From Xanthostigma xanthostigma (Eukaryota > Arthropoda > Insecta > Raphidioptera > Raphidiidae), in NCBI GenBank assembly GCA_963575645.1, contig OY754465.1, forward strand, positions 40,884,401 through 40,948,400: a stretch of 64,000 bases of DNA, written 5' to 3'. Below are positions 47,502 through 59,060 of this stretch, in pieces (the first letter of the stretch is position 1; the number at the start of each line of letters is the position of its first letter). Under the pieces are notes generated by a model. That model saw only the letters and a program-made list of their open reading frames with translations, had not been told where the DNA came from and did not search any database. Position numbers and translations under genes: made by a program.

Positions 47502-48514
47502 TGTATAACAACATATAATTGAATGTGTTGACTGCACGCTTAGAATTCCAATTCATTTGTGTGGCGCCATCGAATAGTTGGAATATAAGGTCCAGGCGAT
47601 GTGTCAGAAAATTACAAGTTTCAAAAATTTACAAAAAAAAATACTGAACTGAAAAATATGTGAATATTTCACATAACGCAGATGGTCAATAAAAAAATAA
47701 TGTAAATGTTTTCGAGAGAGAGATTGTAGATTATAGATGTTCGAAAACTGAAATGCTGTTTTAGTCAAACTCTCTTTATAACAGGATAAATATATGAATA
47801 AATCTTATATCGCGACGGTCAAATGTTCCCTACATCTGGTGTAGACTGACCAAGCCAATTCACTTTAATCTAACAGTATAGTGTAATCCCCAATTGGAAA
47901 GGAACAGAACAGGGATGGCATCCTCTTTATATTACCCAATGCCATACAAAACTATGCAGGATCTTCTATAATATGTTACAAATATTCTAAATTTCCCGTG
48001 ATGTTTCTCAAGCCTCGTTTACACGATAATGCTAGTATTGTTTGTTTAAAATTGTGATATATTTTTTAAAACTGAACACGGGTCCGTTGATAATTGAGTA
48101 TCCTGTATCAGCGTATTTCTCTCCAAAAATCGTAGCAATTTATGTGCATTGTCAAAGAGTGTCGGACTTTACGAAATAATTCCGATTAATGAAAATTAAA
48201 AAAAAAAATGTCATGGTCGAAAATACTGCTCACCTCTTCTATGACACGCAAGTACTGGATTAAGTCCGAAAATTTTTTCGGGTTATTTATAGATTTTCCC
48301 TTTGACATGGCTGATTATGTCAGAGGATGTAGAGGCCAATAAACCATATATTAAAAAAAAAAAGATTTTCCCACTTTGATATTCTAAGAAACATGAGAAA
48401 CTATTTTTCGACTGATCTTTCTCTCTCTAGGGTGATTTTTTTCTTATTTCGATATCTCAAAACATATGATATAGGGTCATGCCCGAGAAATTAAAATATC
48501 TCAGTCATGTATTA
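47502..48514. other. No recognisable gene; one hairpin H remnant
   Basis: AT-rich. A minus-strand hairpin H remnant with its TC-type microsatellite lies at 47709-47760. Confidence 0.45.
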
Positions 48515-48665
48515 ACATAGGAGAAAAACAGACACACAGAGTTTTTTCAAAAATATGTTTTTTGGATTCAGGGGACCTAAAAACGAAAAAATATTGTAAA
48601 ATTTTGAAAAGTGAATTTTGTCCTAAACTAGTACCATTTCCCACTTGTGGGTTGTAATGGTAAAA
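48515..48665 (+). repeat. Repeat F, 3' end
   Basis: From gagaaaaacagacacacaga through gaaaaaatattgtaaaattt to tttcccacttgtgggttgta and atggtaaaac. Confidence 0.8.
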
Positions 48666-48712
48666 CATAAATGCGTTCTAGATGTTAAAATATGAATAAA
48701 ATGTTAACAATA

Positions 48713-49358
48713 TTTTTGACGTGATAACGTCTTATAAATTGATGAATCACCAATCTTATAAATTGATAAAACACCGGCTGCATGCACGAAAAAGTGTAAC
48801 GTTCCTAACGTTCGTAACGCGTAACGTTCCGCCTGACCCTGTGCGTGCTTTTTGCTAATTTCTCGCTCAATTTAAATCAGATCGGTTTGAAACCAGTCTT
48901 AAACGAAAGAGGAGAACATTTTACATAGATTTCGTATAACAGAATTTGCCTAAACAGTTTTTTTATACAAATTTATATAGAAAAATAGCTGTATAAATGC
49001 AATGTTGTCTAATGCATGGCGCGACGCGGTCGGTCGTCTTTGTTTGCCGTACATGGAAATTAGAAAATAACGTATGTCTTGTCTTAACATGAAAACGGCT
49101 GCATTTCTAATGTTTAATTCAATTTTTTGACATTAGTATTTTGTGAAATGCAACGCCTTCTAAGTTAAGTATTGGAATAACTAATTATTATTAGAACATA
49201 ATACTTTGACAGTTGCAAACGTCACTTTTGACATTTCTTATCATTCCGACACCAAGGATAAGCGGATTGAAACCAAATTTTGGGAGGTTTAGGTTATGTA
49301 TTACGGAATACGTTATCACGTAAAACTATCGTCCGTAAACCGACTTTACAGACAACCA
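48713..49358 (+). mobile_element. Element E, long form, plus orientation
   Basis: Starts tttttgacgtgataacgtct, with the internal duplication aaattgatgaatcaccaatc, and ends gtaaaccgactttacagaca then acca. Nearly identical, reversed, to 37271-37929. Neither copy has a coding frame; the interior includes a run with gcgcgacgcggtcggtcgtc. Confidence 0.92.
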
Positions 49359-50700
49359 TTTTTTTTAATAAAAAATGTAGGTATACATATTTCGAGAAAT
49401 AACTCTAAAAAAATTGCGCGGAAACATTTTTTTCTGTCTATGATTTCGGTTGGCCTGTAGTTGATCACCAAACAAAGAAAATTTTTTGGTCGGAAAGTTT
49501 CAATTCCGAGAGATTGTTTACTACGAGGGAAGTATAGGAATATGCCAAATATAACATAGTGTTAGGTAGTAGGTATATGCCTTTTTTACACCACGTAGGT
49601 ACTAAAAATCGGCCATCACATTGATGCGATAAATAATATTAATCTATTTATCTACCTCGTAGACGAAACTCAAAAAAAAAAATACATGTGGCACTCGGGG
49701 ACTGCCGCGGTAAAGCTATTGCATATTCTTTTTAGGTCTTTAAGTTTTTCTTCTCTATAAAACGAAAATAGCTAGGTATAAATAATAAGGTATAAATAGT
49801 GTAATTACACACCAAAACAATTACTCATTCAAAAAATTTGAACAAAAAGAACGATATTAATTAAGAGTTTGATCATAGAATTTCGCGCGATGTACATTTA
49901 TATAGATATAATATCATATATACTTTCTCTGCACATAACCTAAATAATTTAGGTTATTTTTATAGCAGTATTATATATAAATTCATTTATACACAAATAA
50001 AGATAGAATCAGTTGTGAGCAGTTATGCAGTTATGAGCACACAAACACCGTGCCGAAGTCTGCCGAACTGAAACGACGTTAGACGATGTACGGCTGTCAA
50101 CGCCGCACCGCTGTGCCGGTCGGAGTGGGGGGTGTTAGGTTTTTTCGTTACGGAATTTCTTGATTCGGTCGCCGCGCTCAAAGCCCGCGATAGAAGCTAT
50201 GCAATAGCTTAAAAAAAAACTATATATGTATGATGTGTGGAGCAGTAAAGGATTGCGAATTCTAAATTTGACAGAAAAAAATACGAACATGTTTAAAAAG
50301 CCGTAAAGGGAAACTGGGAATAATATGACTGGCATACACATAGGTGTTCAAGCTTGACCGCACGGTTTGTGATCTCTATTATATGACATGGATTTGCATA
50401 GCAAAGGAGAACTGATCCCGTGACTTCCAGAATGAAATGACCGACCGTCTGCGTTACGTAAGGCTTACGGCCATCGAAGGGAATGCGATAAACTTAAGAC
50501 ATACACAAACGTCAAGACTTCAACTTCCGTACAGGTTTTGTAACTCAAGCATAACTAGAAATATTTTAGATGGTTTCTATCAATATTGCGCCACTTACTT
50601 ACATGTAATTTATCGCATGTTTATGAAACAGAACACTTAAATGAAAATACCGAAAATATTCTCAAATTCGTTTCAAAACTGAAATTTGATCCATTAGTAA
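49359..50700. other. No recognised gene; one GC-rich patch
   Basis: AT-rich except 50040-50190, which is rich in CpG (gtgccgaagtctgccgaact, and ggtcgccgcgctcaaagccc). Small ORFs at 50135-50341 and 50437-50640 are not recognised. A promoter or element end is possible. Confidence 0.35.
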
Positions 50701-50727
50701 AGATGAAAATGCGCTGATAAAATTTTA

Positions 50728-50885
50728 ATAAAAACGGACCGACAGGATCTAACTTGTACAACAAATTTTATGAAAACGCTAGTTTGCGGATATGGATTTA
50801 CTTACAGAAAGGATATATTTTATTTGGTGCAGATGTTGGATTAATAATAATATTGAAGTTAAGAAAAAAAAACTATTTTAAATGA
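50728..50885 (+). repeat. Fragment of element G
   Basis: Contains aacggaccgacaggatctaa, aaaacgctagtttgcggata and gcagatgttggattaataat, matching 63070-63230 in opposite orientation. Confidence 0.7.
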
Positions 50886-52292
50886 TGTATTAAAAGGTTA
50901 AATTTCTTACTCGGGAAGAAGGAAAGTTTTATGCAGTAAAAGAATTCTTGAAATCCGTTCAATATTTCCTGATATCACCCATGACAAAAAAAAAACTTTT
51001 ATTTCTTTATAATATTATTAGTTATTGATTAATCTGCACGATCAAATGCAACATAACGAACAATACCTATTGTTATTCTAACAAAAAAATAAATAAATAC
51101 AAGGGATATAATATGAAATTAATTAGTGATTACTGATATACAATGCATAAGGAAACTATTAAATTTATTCAAGAGGAATAATCTTTAGATGGTAATTCAG
51201 GAAGCATTAAAAAGACGAATACCAAAAGCAGTTTTTTGTTGACTAATAGAATAATTTATAGTGATAACTGATGAGTGATTCGTTTTGTGATACTATTTTT
51301 ATAATTTAAACTGTGTACTTATTTTACTGAAACTTTTAGAAATGTCAGTATCAGAAATTAAAAAAAGATAATTTTAAAATGTACACCACTTCGGTTTTCC
51401 ATGTATAACATAATTAGTATTCTTTGATTATTTTGTTAAAATGAACTATAAAAAATTTTAAAGTGTAGATATAAGACAACAGTGTTGTGCTTGTTGCAAA
51501 TGTTCGTTGTTTGCTTGTCGCGGGTAATTTCACTAGCTGTTGCGCTGATTTAAAAAAAAGCTTTCACTGCTTTTAAACTCTACTTCTTTCCAAGTAGTCT
51601 TTACAATAAACAAAATTAGAGTGTCAGTCTGTCTGTTCGGGCTAATCTTCGAAACGGCTGAGTCGATTGTGATGGCATTTCACAGACAGGTAAAGGGATA
51701 TGGCAGGAGTGACCTAGATCTTCATAAATAATACGATGGATCTCTGAGATTTCTTAAACTAAAAACGGAAACTTGGGTGAAAATACTCTTAGAAAATTTT
51801 ATTCCAAAAAAGCCCTTCAACTTTCATAAATTATACGCTATATAATTGCTTAAGCTAAAAACGTGAGACTCGGGAAAAATACTGTTCTGAGAAAATATAA
51901 AGAAATACATGTTCGACGATCTTTTGAACACACTATCCGAACGGGTGGGGACTGGGGATGGATTTTATATAATATTATAATATTTAACTTCATACAAGAT
52001 AATATCATCCATACCACGCTGATGAAGTCGTTAGTGTAGGTATCATAAACCTTGGGTGTTTGGTTCAAGGAAGATATAATCGTATAAAAAAACAAAGGAA
52101 AAGTTTTTTGCTAGTTTGCTAGTCGTTGGTTGTCTCAAAGACTACTGAACTGATTTGAAAAGTTTTTTCACTATTTAAATGCTTATTTCTTCCCGAGTAG
52201 TAAAGTCTTTAAATTACGCTAAGTCGAAAGGAGGATGAAGCAGTGAGCGCAAAAGAAGACATGATTTCAGAATGCTATTTTTTTATTAAAAA
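50886..52292. other. No recognised gene; interspersed repeat tails
   Basis: At 51560-51860 text such as gtctgtctgttcgggctaat and cttcgaaacggctgagtcga resembles tails of common insect retroposons, and a shorter echo lies at 52090-52210. No ORF with a domain. Confidence 0.4.
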
Positions 52293-52550
52293 GATGCGCA
52301 GCCAAGGCCGTAACTATAACGTCGGGGTTCCCGGGGTAAGAAGGGGCTCCCTACGTAAAATAATTTTTTTTTTTTAATTCAAGAGGTAATTTGTGGAAGG
52401 GCTCCAAAAAGTAAAAAACGAGTGTGGACACCTTCGAACCGAAGAAGGCAACGAAAAGAGGTTCCTTCGGGGTCCCTTTTCATCGGAGGCCCTGGGGCAC
52501 CACCCTGTTTGTCCCATTGTCGGTACAGCCCAGTGCGCAGCTACCAAGCT
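52293..52550. mobile_element. Possible hAT-like MITE, degenerate
   Basis: Imperfect inverted ends (atgcgcagccaaggccgtaa and, reversed, ctgcgcactgggctgtacc) bound a block of gtcccggggt / ggccctggggcacc GC-rich text that is typical of degenerate arthropod hAT-like MITEs. Opposed 102- and 110-codon ORFs here are not genes. Confidence 0.4.
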
Positions 52551-53230
52551 ATATATGTTGATATGTCTATTATTTCTGACAACTAGGCATAAGGATAATT
52601 TGTACAATATTGGAACAATTAATATACCAAATACACCTATTCTGATACCAAATATGAATCTACATTGTTCCGATTTTTTCACTGTAATTTATGTTCCATT
52701 TAAATGCAGCAAGCAGAGAGAATAGGTAATAACACAATTATTATAGATAGTAAGTATTGTAGTTAGGTTTGAAAACTGCTTGTAGTGGAAGTCACGAACA
52801 AGTTCGTTATGACCGGCCCGGCGACCGAGTCAAAGAAGAAAGAGGATGTAGGAAGTGTCGTACAGAAGGATGTCGGCAGTTATACTGACTACTGACTGGC
52901 GCTTGTAAGTCGGTTGAATTCAGAGTCAGAGAAGCCTTCTTAGTGCAGTGTGCGCGTGCCGAACATATCCTCCCAATACCCATCATACGCACACGTCTTT
53001 GCATACATGTGCCGATGGAAATTTATTTCTTAAGAACCTTCCCGTTTCACTAAAATAGAAATATACCTATTACTGAACATTTTGCGTTTTTTAATTTTGT
53101 TTTTCAAATAACTCGCCTAAGAGCATTATTTTTTATCACTTAATTCTAATAAAATCGATAGCCTTGATAAACTTGAACTTTACTCGGAAATGCGTCAAAA
53201 TTGATTTGTAAGACAAAGCATACGACGCCA
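52551..53230. other. No recognised gene; GC-richer patch
   Basis: 52800-53000 is less AT-rich and carries a minus 65-codon ORF (52807-53004) without a domain. Confidence 0.35.
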
Positions 53231-54701
53231 TTAACACGTTGACTGCCGTATAAGACTAACTGGTCTCACGACAAAAATGACACTATATGCTGCGCGAGAC
53301 CAATATGGACTCACAACTTCGACCGATGTATTTTGTCGTGTGAAATCACACTGTACTCCGTAAATGCATTGAATTATATGGCACCGAAAAGAGCTCGGCA
53401 TGACGAACCTGATACATATTTCGGCCTGTGCGTACGCGAGACCAATGTGGCTTCATACGGCTATATCCACCTTTTGTGCTAAAAAAAGTATGTTATATAA
53501 ATTTATGTAATTTTTATGATTTCAAAAATTTATTTTTTGTATATACCTAATTACAATATAATATTTAAAAAAACATATTATTATACATCGAAGCATTCGA
53601 TGTATATTTAAATTCGGTCCAAAAATCCCGTATGTGTAAAAATCTTTGTCGTACCATATCTCGAGTAAATGAAATTTGTTTTCGATAAAATTTTAAACAC
53701 GTGTGTGTTTCCATTTGGTCAGGGTCTGTATTCATTTTCATTTATGTAACTTAAAAAATAGTGCCCTTTTGGCCATAACACGTCAAACAAACGTCCATAA
53801 CTTCTATGCGTTGCGAGCTACAAAAAAAAGTTATCGAAGGAGATTTGTGCATCGGTTCATTATCTTTCCGACTGCCATAAAAAATGTATTGTTATCTGTC
53901 TGCGTCTGACTGTAATAAATTAATTTCTGCTGGCTTGCCTGAAAATAATTTTTTGGATTATTGCCATATCTTTTTTAATAACTTTCCAATTATCACCAAA
54001 TTTGTTCTAAACTTTAAGAATTCGGTTTTTGTCTGTAAATAACATAATTTTCAGTGTTGTAAATACTTTAAAAATACTTTTTTTGCATAATTTTGAATAA
54101 TTCTATATTTTAGACTATTGTCAACTGTTTTTCCCGAGGGGTGAACTTCTGAGCTCAGATTCATTTAAGTAAAGTCAAATCTCGTTTATACAGTTCTAGA
54201 TGATACGAATGTCCGGATAATCAGAATCAGATTTGTAGACATTTTTGGTAATTTAATGTTTATGTTCAAACGGTAAGTTTGCTTAGTTAAAGATTTTCTT
54301 TTGCTTATTACCCGGATTTTCGATTGTCTGGATCATAGATATATGGTAGGGATATTATTATAGATGGTCTCCGTTAGTCCGTATAACTGAGGTTTTACTA
54401 TATTTTAAATAGACAATTGAATAAAGAACAATTATTGACTTAAAGTACTTACAAAATGTCAAAGTGAGAAATTAATATTAAAATAATTGTAGGTTAAGTA
54501 TTGTTAAAAACCTTAGAATGTTAAACCACTAATATTTACACCAGTCACCAACTTCAAATCTTTATGTCTGGTGGTAAGTGGTGACACTTACACGAATAAC
54601 TTCATGTTTATTCATGATTATGGATGATTCGAGCATTTATTTGACAGCTGATAGGTATACTCAGGCGAAATGTGCTACAGTTATTGAAAATTTTTAATAA
54701 A

Positions 54702-54929
54702 ATGCCAGCAACACGCAAGAAAACAAATACTATAGTGAAAACGAAAGCGAAAGTTAATGAAGTAAGTTTTATGTGAACTAAATGTACTGAACCTATAAGC
54801 TAACCTATAAAAATATTTTGAAGGAAATTTTTTCATTTTATTTCAGTATACGAAGCTGTCAAGGAGCCTACGAAACCTCTTCTGAAGGGTGATGAATATT
54901 TCCAAAGTGAATTATTAATATGTGAATAA
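54702..54929 (+). pseudogene. Candidate two-exon gene remnant inside the piggyBac
   Basis: An ATG at 54702 opens MPATRKKTNTIVKTKAKVNE (20 codons) and stops exactly at a strong donor, gaa/gtaagt (54762). An 85-bp AT-rich interval ends in a strong acceptor, ttttatttcag (54836-54846). Exon 2 in the spliced frame stops after 12 codons, but in another frame reads YEAVKEPTKPLLKGDEYF and on to a TAA at 54929. Either there is a frameshift or the product is only ~32 residues. I recognise no family. The splice signals and protein-like second frame suggest a decayed small gene, perhaps captured by the transposon. Confidence 0.35.
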
Positions 54930-55587
54930 TTCGAGTATCCATTACACAGTTTTTGATTACTGGAGACAATTCGAAGAAATGGTTTCCCTATATACTCCGA
55001 AGACAATTACATCATATTTTGGAAACCATATTATATCAATAATAAAACAATTTACTCTGACTGCTATTTTTAACGATTTGGCTTTTAAACATACTGTCAA
55101 AGGATGCCTCCAACGTTCGAAAGAAAGCATTATTATGCTTGGAAGTACGTCTACGATCGAATATTATGTCAATTCGTAGTGTATTGTTAAATACTGTGTG
55201 AGTGTTTGTACTTTATAAAGATTATTTGTTCTAATTTGTGTTTTTAACAGATATGTTTATTACATTATCATTTTATATTTAGAAACAAGCTTCCCGTACA
55301 AAATCCATTACTTTTTGCGTTATATTTTATTAAAGTACTATAATTATAATAATTACAAGTTAATTTAATATTTTCTTGATTGTATTTTGTATTATTTATC
55401 TTAAATTATATTGAAGTTACATTTTTGTATTTGTTGACAAACGTTTGTACCAACTTTTCTCAATTAAAGATTTCAAATATTTGGCACTCCGTGTAGCAAG
55501 TACTTTGATACACCAAATGTCAAACTCAGTTGACTCAAACGTTCTGTCCAACATTCGATCGAACGTTCGGGTCGACGTTCATAGCAT
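54930..55587. other. No recognised feature
   Basis: The 85-codon ORF at 54922-55179 overlaps the end of the candidate above and has no domain. The rest is AT-rich. Confidence 0.4.
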
Positions 55588-56115
55588 GATACTCGTGTCT
55601 ATCGTAGCTCTGTATTATCGGTTAAAATGCTGCATTGAAATATCTATCGTAGCTCTGTGTTATCGGTTAAAATGTTGCATTGAATTTTCACTTTCTCAAC
55701 AACGGTTCTTTTTTAATTCATTGCAACCTATGCTCCAATGCAAAGTTACATACAGATAAAAAATAAAAATTTGTTTGGAAATTATTGTATTATATACATA
55801 ATATATTGTCTAGGTAATAGCTGGTTAGTACATGTACCTATGTGTTATTTACTTCGTACATTGTGTTTGAATATTTTTTATAAAAATTGTATAAATTATT
55901 TATGCTTTAATTTAAAAAATAAACCGTTTTTGAGAATGTGATAATTCAATGTAGAATTTTAACCGATAATACCGACATACGACAGACATTCGTGTGATAC
56001 TTGTGTCTATCGTAGCTCGATATTATCGATTAAAATGCTGCATTGAATTATCACTTTCTATAAAACGGGTTTTTTTTTAATTCATAGCAACCTATGCTCC
56101 AATGCAAAGTTACAT
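55588..56115. repeat. Two copies of an unclassified repeat
   Basis: Text from gtctatcgtagctc through attatcg-ttaaaatgctgcat to caacctatgctccaatgcaa and agttacat occurs at 55596-55750 and 56004-56115. The first copy has an extra internal 46-bp duplication (ctatcgtagctctg twice). The ORFs here follow the repeats. Confidence 0.8.
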
Positions 56116-56124
56116 TAAAAAACA

Positions 56125-56340
56125 AAAATTTGTTTGGAATTGAATTTTAAACAAAAAATGCAAAGCAGCTCCCATTCTGATCTGCTCGGTTTGGAGGTAT
56201 TGAGGCATGAATGTTCTGAATTTATCAAAAACTGAATAAGTTTAGAAAACTTTATGCGTTGGTGTCTTCAAAACAAAGGCCGAACAGAACGGAAATTGTT
56301 ACGCATTTTTTGTTTAAATTCAATTCCAAAGACAAATTTT
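56125..56340. mobile_element. 216-bp MITE with ~35-bp inverted ends
   Basis: Ends aaaatttgtttggaattgaa and, reversed, aaaatttgtctttggaattg, continuing through taaacaaaaaatgc. The core has tctgctcggtttggaggtat. No ORF. Confidence 0.85.
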
Positions 56341-56610
56341 CATTCTTCGTTTCATTGTGTAACCCTTTCAGGCCCAAATTAGATTTATTTAATAATATAA
56401 ACCTTTATTTAGATTATCGTACCAAAAATACATAAAATTAACATATTTAACTGATTTTATAAAATTTCATAAACAGAATATTTGAAAAAAAAAACTGGTT
56501 TTTACATGTAACCACCGGGAAACAAAAAAGTATATTGAAATTTTATTTATTATTATAGAGGTGTCGACAGCTTAGGTCATTATTACAACAAATAACAAAT
56601 CACAAAACAT

Positions 56611-56716
56611 CCATGAGCGGATGTGAGATTCTAACCCACGAGTCTAATCCAGAGATTAGCCTATACTGGCCTCTGGATCAGATTATCGTGGGTTCGAATC
56701 CCACCTCCGCTCATGG
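56611..56716. repeat. Palindrome built from two tRNA 3'-half-like arms
   Basis: The 106-bp unit is an imperfect palindrome. The right arm (plus) ends cgtgggttcgaatcccacct then ccgctca: a perfect T stem (gtggg/cccac) with loop ttcgaat, as in the 3' half of tRNA-Ser. The left arm is the inverse with several changes (cacgagtctaatccagag). The outermost tgagcgga/tccgctca pair could act as an acceptor stem. No normal D arm or anticodon is visible, so it is a tRNA-derived hairpin. It interrupts the piggyBac transposase relic. Confidence 0.7.
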
Positions 56717-56734
56717 CCTCGGATTCAATATCTG

Positions 56735-57150
56735 TAATATGTGACACTAATTCTTAAGGAAATAAACATGAAAATAAATCAAAAAGGCTACTAGCGTCAA
56801 CAGGAATGTTTTTGGGCCAGATGGTTTAGTGAATAAATTTATATTATTGTTATTCATATTTTCTGTGTACCATCTAACATTCTCAACGTCAAATGGTAAA
56901 TGGTAAATTTCTCCGAATTTCCATATTCATTACTAAATTCATCCGTAACGTTCCCATTTTCGACATTTTCATTTACTTCTGGCACATGCTCTTCAATTTC
57001 ATCGTCTGGCTCATGTAAGACTTGAATTTAATTGGTAATATCTTGAAAAATGGCATTCAAATTTTCTTCACCTTCATCATCTGTGTCCACAATTGACTCT
57101 TGGTCAGAAAGAATATTTCCAAGAAGTATTTCAATCTCGTCTGAATTCAT
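56735..57150 (-). pseudogene. piggyBac transposase, 5' part, inactivated
   Basis: From an ATG at 57150 the minus frame gives an acidic N-terminus (MNSDEIEILLGNILSDQE, DTDDEGEENL), typical of piggyBac transposases. A TAA interrupts it at 57030-57028; the frame then continues acidic (EPDDEIEEHVPEVNEN). Around 56890 it shifts frame into PFDVENVRWYTENM and FTKPSGPK; one base is lost in the A run near 56808; then NIPVDASSLFDLFSCLFP, the start of the DDE_Tnp_1_7 domain, ends at a TAA and reads ELVSHITDI before meeting the tRNA-like palindrome. The catalytic aspartates lie downstream and are not found. In the intact protein this would be the nuclear transposase cutting at TTAA. At least two stops and two frameshifts make it dead. 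Confidence 0.8.
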
Positions 57151-58600
57151 ATTTTCTAATTTGTGATAGCTCCATAGCTTTTTTCTTGAAATTTTAACAC
57201 TTTATAAGTACCACTGGTTTTGCCGCGAAACCACACATTCAAATTTCAAAAAATCTTCACTTTATAAAAACAAATTCATGAAACAAAATAATCACACATG
57301 ACTATCTAATAATAAATTGTCATTAAATTTACTTACCAGCCATTATAATCCACTAATTGTTAATATTAATTATCAATAATAATGACAATTTGATCAAAAT
57401 ATCACTGTTTTATTTACAAAACTGAGTAGTACAGATTTCTATATCGAAACTAAATCGTACACTTTCATTTCAACTAACTCTTAAGCTATGGATCAAGAGA
57501 TGGCGCTTCCAGCTACCTACTGTTACGGTGGTTTTGATTATAGCCACTGCAACGCATTAAATAAATTTTATAAAAGGTGGTTTCATCGTGCAACCACTAG
57601 AGACAAAAAGGGTAAATTACTTTACTCGTTACTTTTCATACAATCGAGTACTAGCATCAAGTCGCGTACGGTATGGCTTTTTCATAATTTGTAAAAAAAC
57701 TACCTATTTAAAAATGCTTTAACTAAAGTAATCGAAACTTTCAACTCGACTGATAACTTTCACTCGAGTTGCCGAGACTAAATAGTGAACTCGAGTGCCG
57801 TAATAAAATACCCGAGTGATTCGGGTCACAAAATTCTACTCGAGTCGCATCTCTAATGCGTAAGAATAATATCATACAATCACACTGCAATAAAGTCTAT
57901 ATAATTAAAACAAACATAAATATGGAAAATTATCTATTGACATTAAAAATAAGATAGTGATAAAAAAATATGAAACAACATAAAACATTCTTTAGTAAAA
58001 AAATGAAATTTAACATTTTAGGATATTTTATTTATGGAAGAAATCTTTGGTTCATATTAAAAAATAAAACTTTTTCCCCTAGAAGTCTCTATTCTTCATG
58101 GTAGCATACTGAAAAAAAACGTTTAGTTATTTTCACAATGCTGAGATGTATTTTGCCAAGGGCTACTGTCCCTTTACATATAACTAATAAAAAAACTGAC
58201 ATACTGTAAACATATCGTTTGAATTGTTTTACCAACTATGATTTGAGTACCCAATTTCAAAACCATCGCCATGCTATTGGATACACAACAATTTTATAGT
58301 CTCTAATTTCTGTATATTGAGAAGATGCTTTAGCATCTTGTTTAATAATATAGGAGAACGCAAATATTCTATATTGTGGTGACATATTGGTCTCATCATA
58401 AGGCAAAATTGGCTTTTATAGCTTTTGGGTGCCGCGTGAGATCAATGTGTCACCATATAAAAAAAATGTTTTTTTTGTTTATAAACAAATAGAAACCTCC
58501 TAAATACTTGAAATATTGTTTTTTAACATTTTTTTACACTTTAAACAAAAAGTGGCGTGTGGGGCTCGAATTTTTCTATGCTATAGCGGCACTCAACGTG
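57151..58600. other. Upstream part of the piggyBac, with a possible further insertion
   Basis: 57600-57860 contains repeated ctcgagt/actcgag words and ends gactcgagt... gcatctcta, similar to hAT-type ends, but its left partner (ctagagacaaaaagggta) is unconvincing. The ORF 57488-57694 is not recognised. Near 58350-58480 lie the subterminal gagac/gtctc motifs. Confidence 0.4.
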
Positions 58601-58627
58601 TTAAAATACAGTAGATAAGTTAAAAAT

Positions 58628-59007
58628 CTCTGTAACTTAAAAATTTTTTGAATTCCCTTTCACCTCAAAGCCTAAAACCACCATTACAAAACCTCGATAA
58701 CTTAAACAAATATTTTGAGCATCGGCCCTCGATAACTTAAAATAATATTTTGGAGACCTCCATGCGTAATTTAAAGTATTATTTAATATAGAAAAGATAA
58801 TTGATGTAGAAAATGAGAAGTGCATGAAACAGAAAACAATACTGACTTTTTCGTTTAAATTTAATAAATATGTCATTTAATCTAATTGAATAAATAAAAA
58901 AATACAAAATTTATAACCAAATTATTAGAACAGTCGATTGAAATTAATTAAATTGAACTTGCAAAACCTCTGTAACTTCAACTCTCGATAAGTCTTATCG
59001 AGGTTCT
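58628..59007. mobile_element. Element with ctcgataactt repeats, possibly pogo/Tigger-like
   Basis: The words ctctgtaactt and cctcgataactt recur at both ends (58629, 58692, 58728; 58968, and gataagtcttatcgagg near 58986). Such terminal words resemble the ends of pogo/Tigger elements. Exact ends and target duplication are not resolved. The minus ORF 58637-58876 crosses these repeats. Confidence 0.5.
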
Positions 59008-59060
59008 AATTTATATAAAAATTTTCGTAACTATGGAAAAAATAATGGCAAGTTCTAAAA

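Larger units (their letters stand above)
53235..58600 (-). mobile_element. piggyBac-type element with decayed transposase and later insertions
   Basis: The ends are cacgttgactgccg on the left and, reversed, cacgttgagtgccg on the right (13 of 14 bases agree), each flanked by TTAA (53231-53234, 58601-58604), the piggyBac target. Both subterminal regions carry copies of gagaccaatatgg-like words (53297, 53439; 58390 reversed sense). A minus-strand piggyBac transposase relic (56735-57150) lies inside, in the orientation expected if the right end is the 5' end. The remaining 3' part of the transposase is not found, and other repeats occupy 55.5-56.7 kb. That both ends belong to one insertion is an inference. 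Confidence 0.6.

Noticed and set aside
52374..52725. Opposed 102- and 110-codon ORFs
   Set aside because: They lie across a degenerate MITE-like GC-rich block, and neither has protein-like composition or a domain.
56640..56716. Functional tRNA-Ser gene
   Set aside because: Only the T arm and acceptor-like end are tRNA-like; the 5' half is the inverted copy of the 3' half rather than D and anticodon arms.
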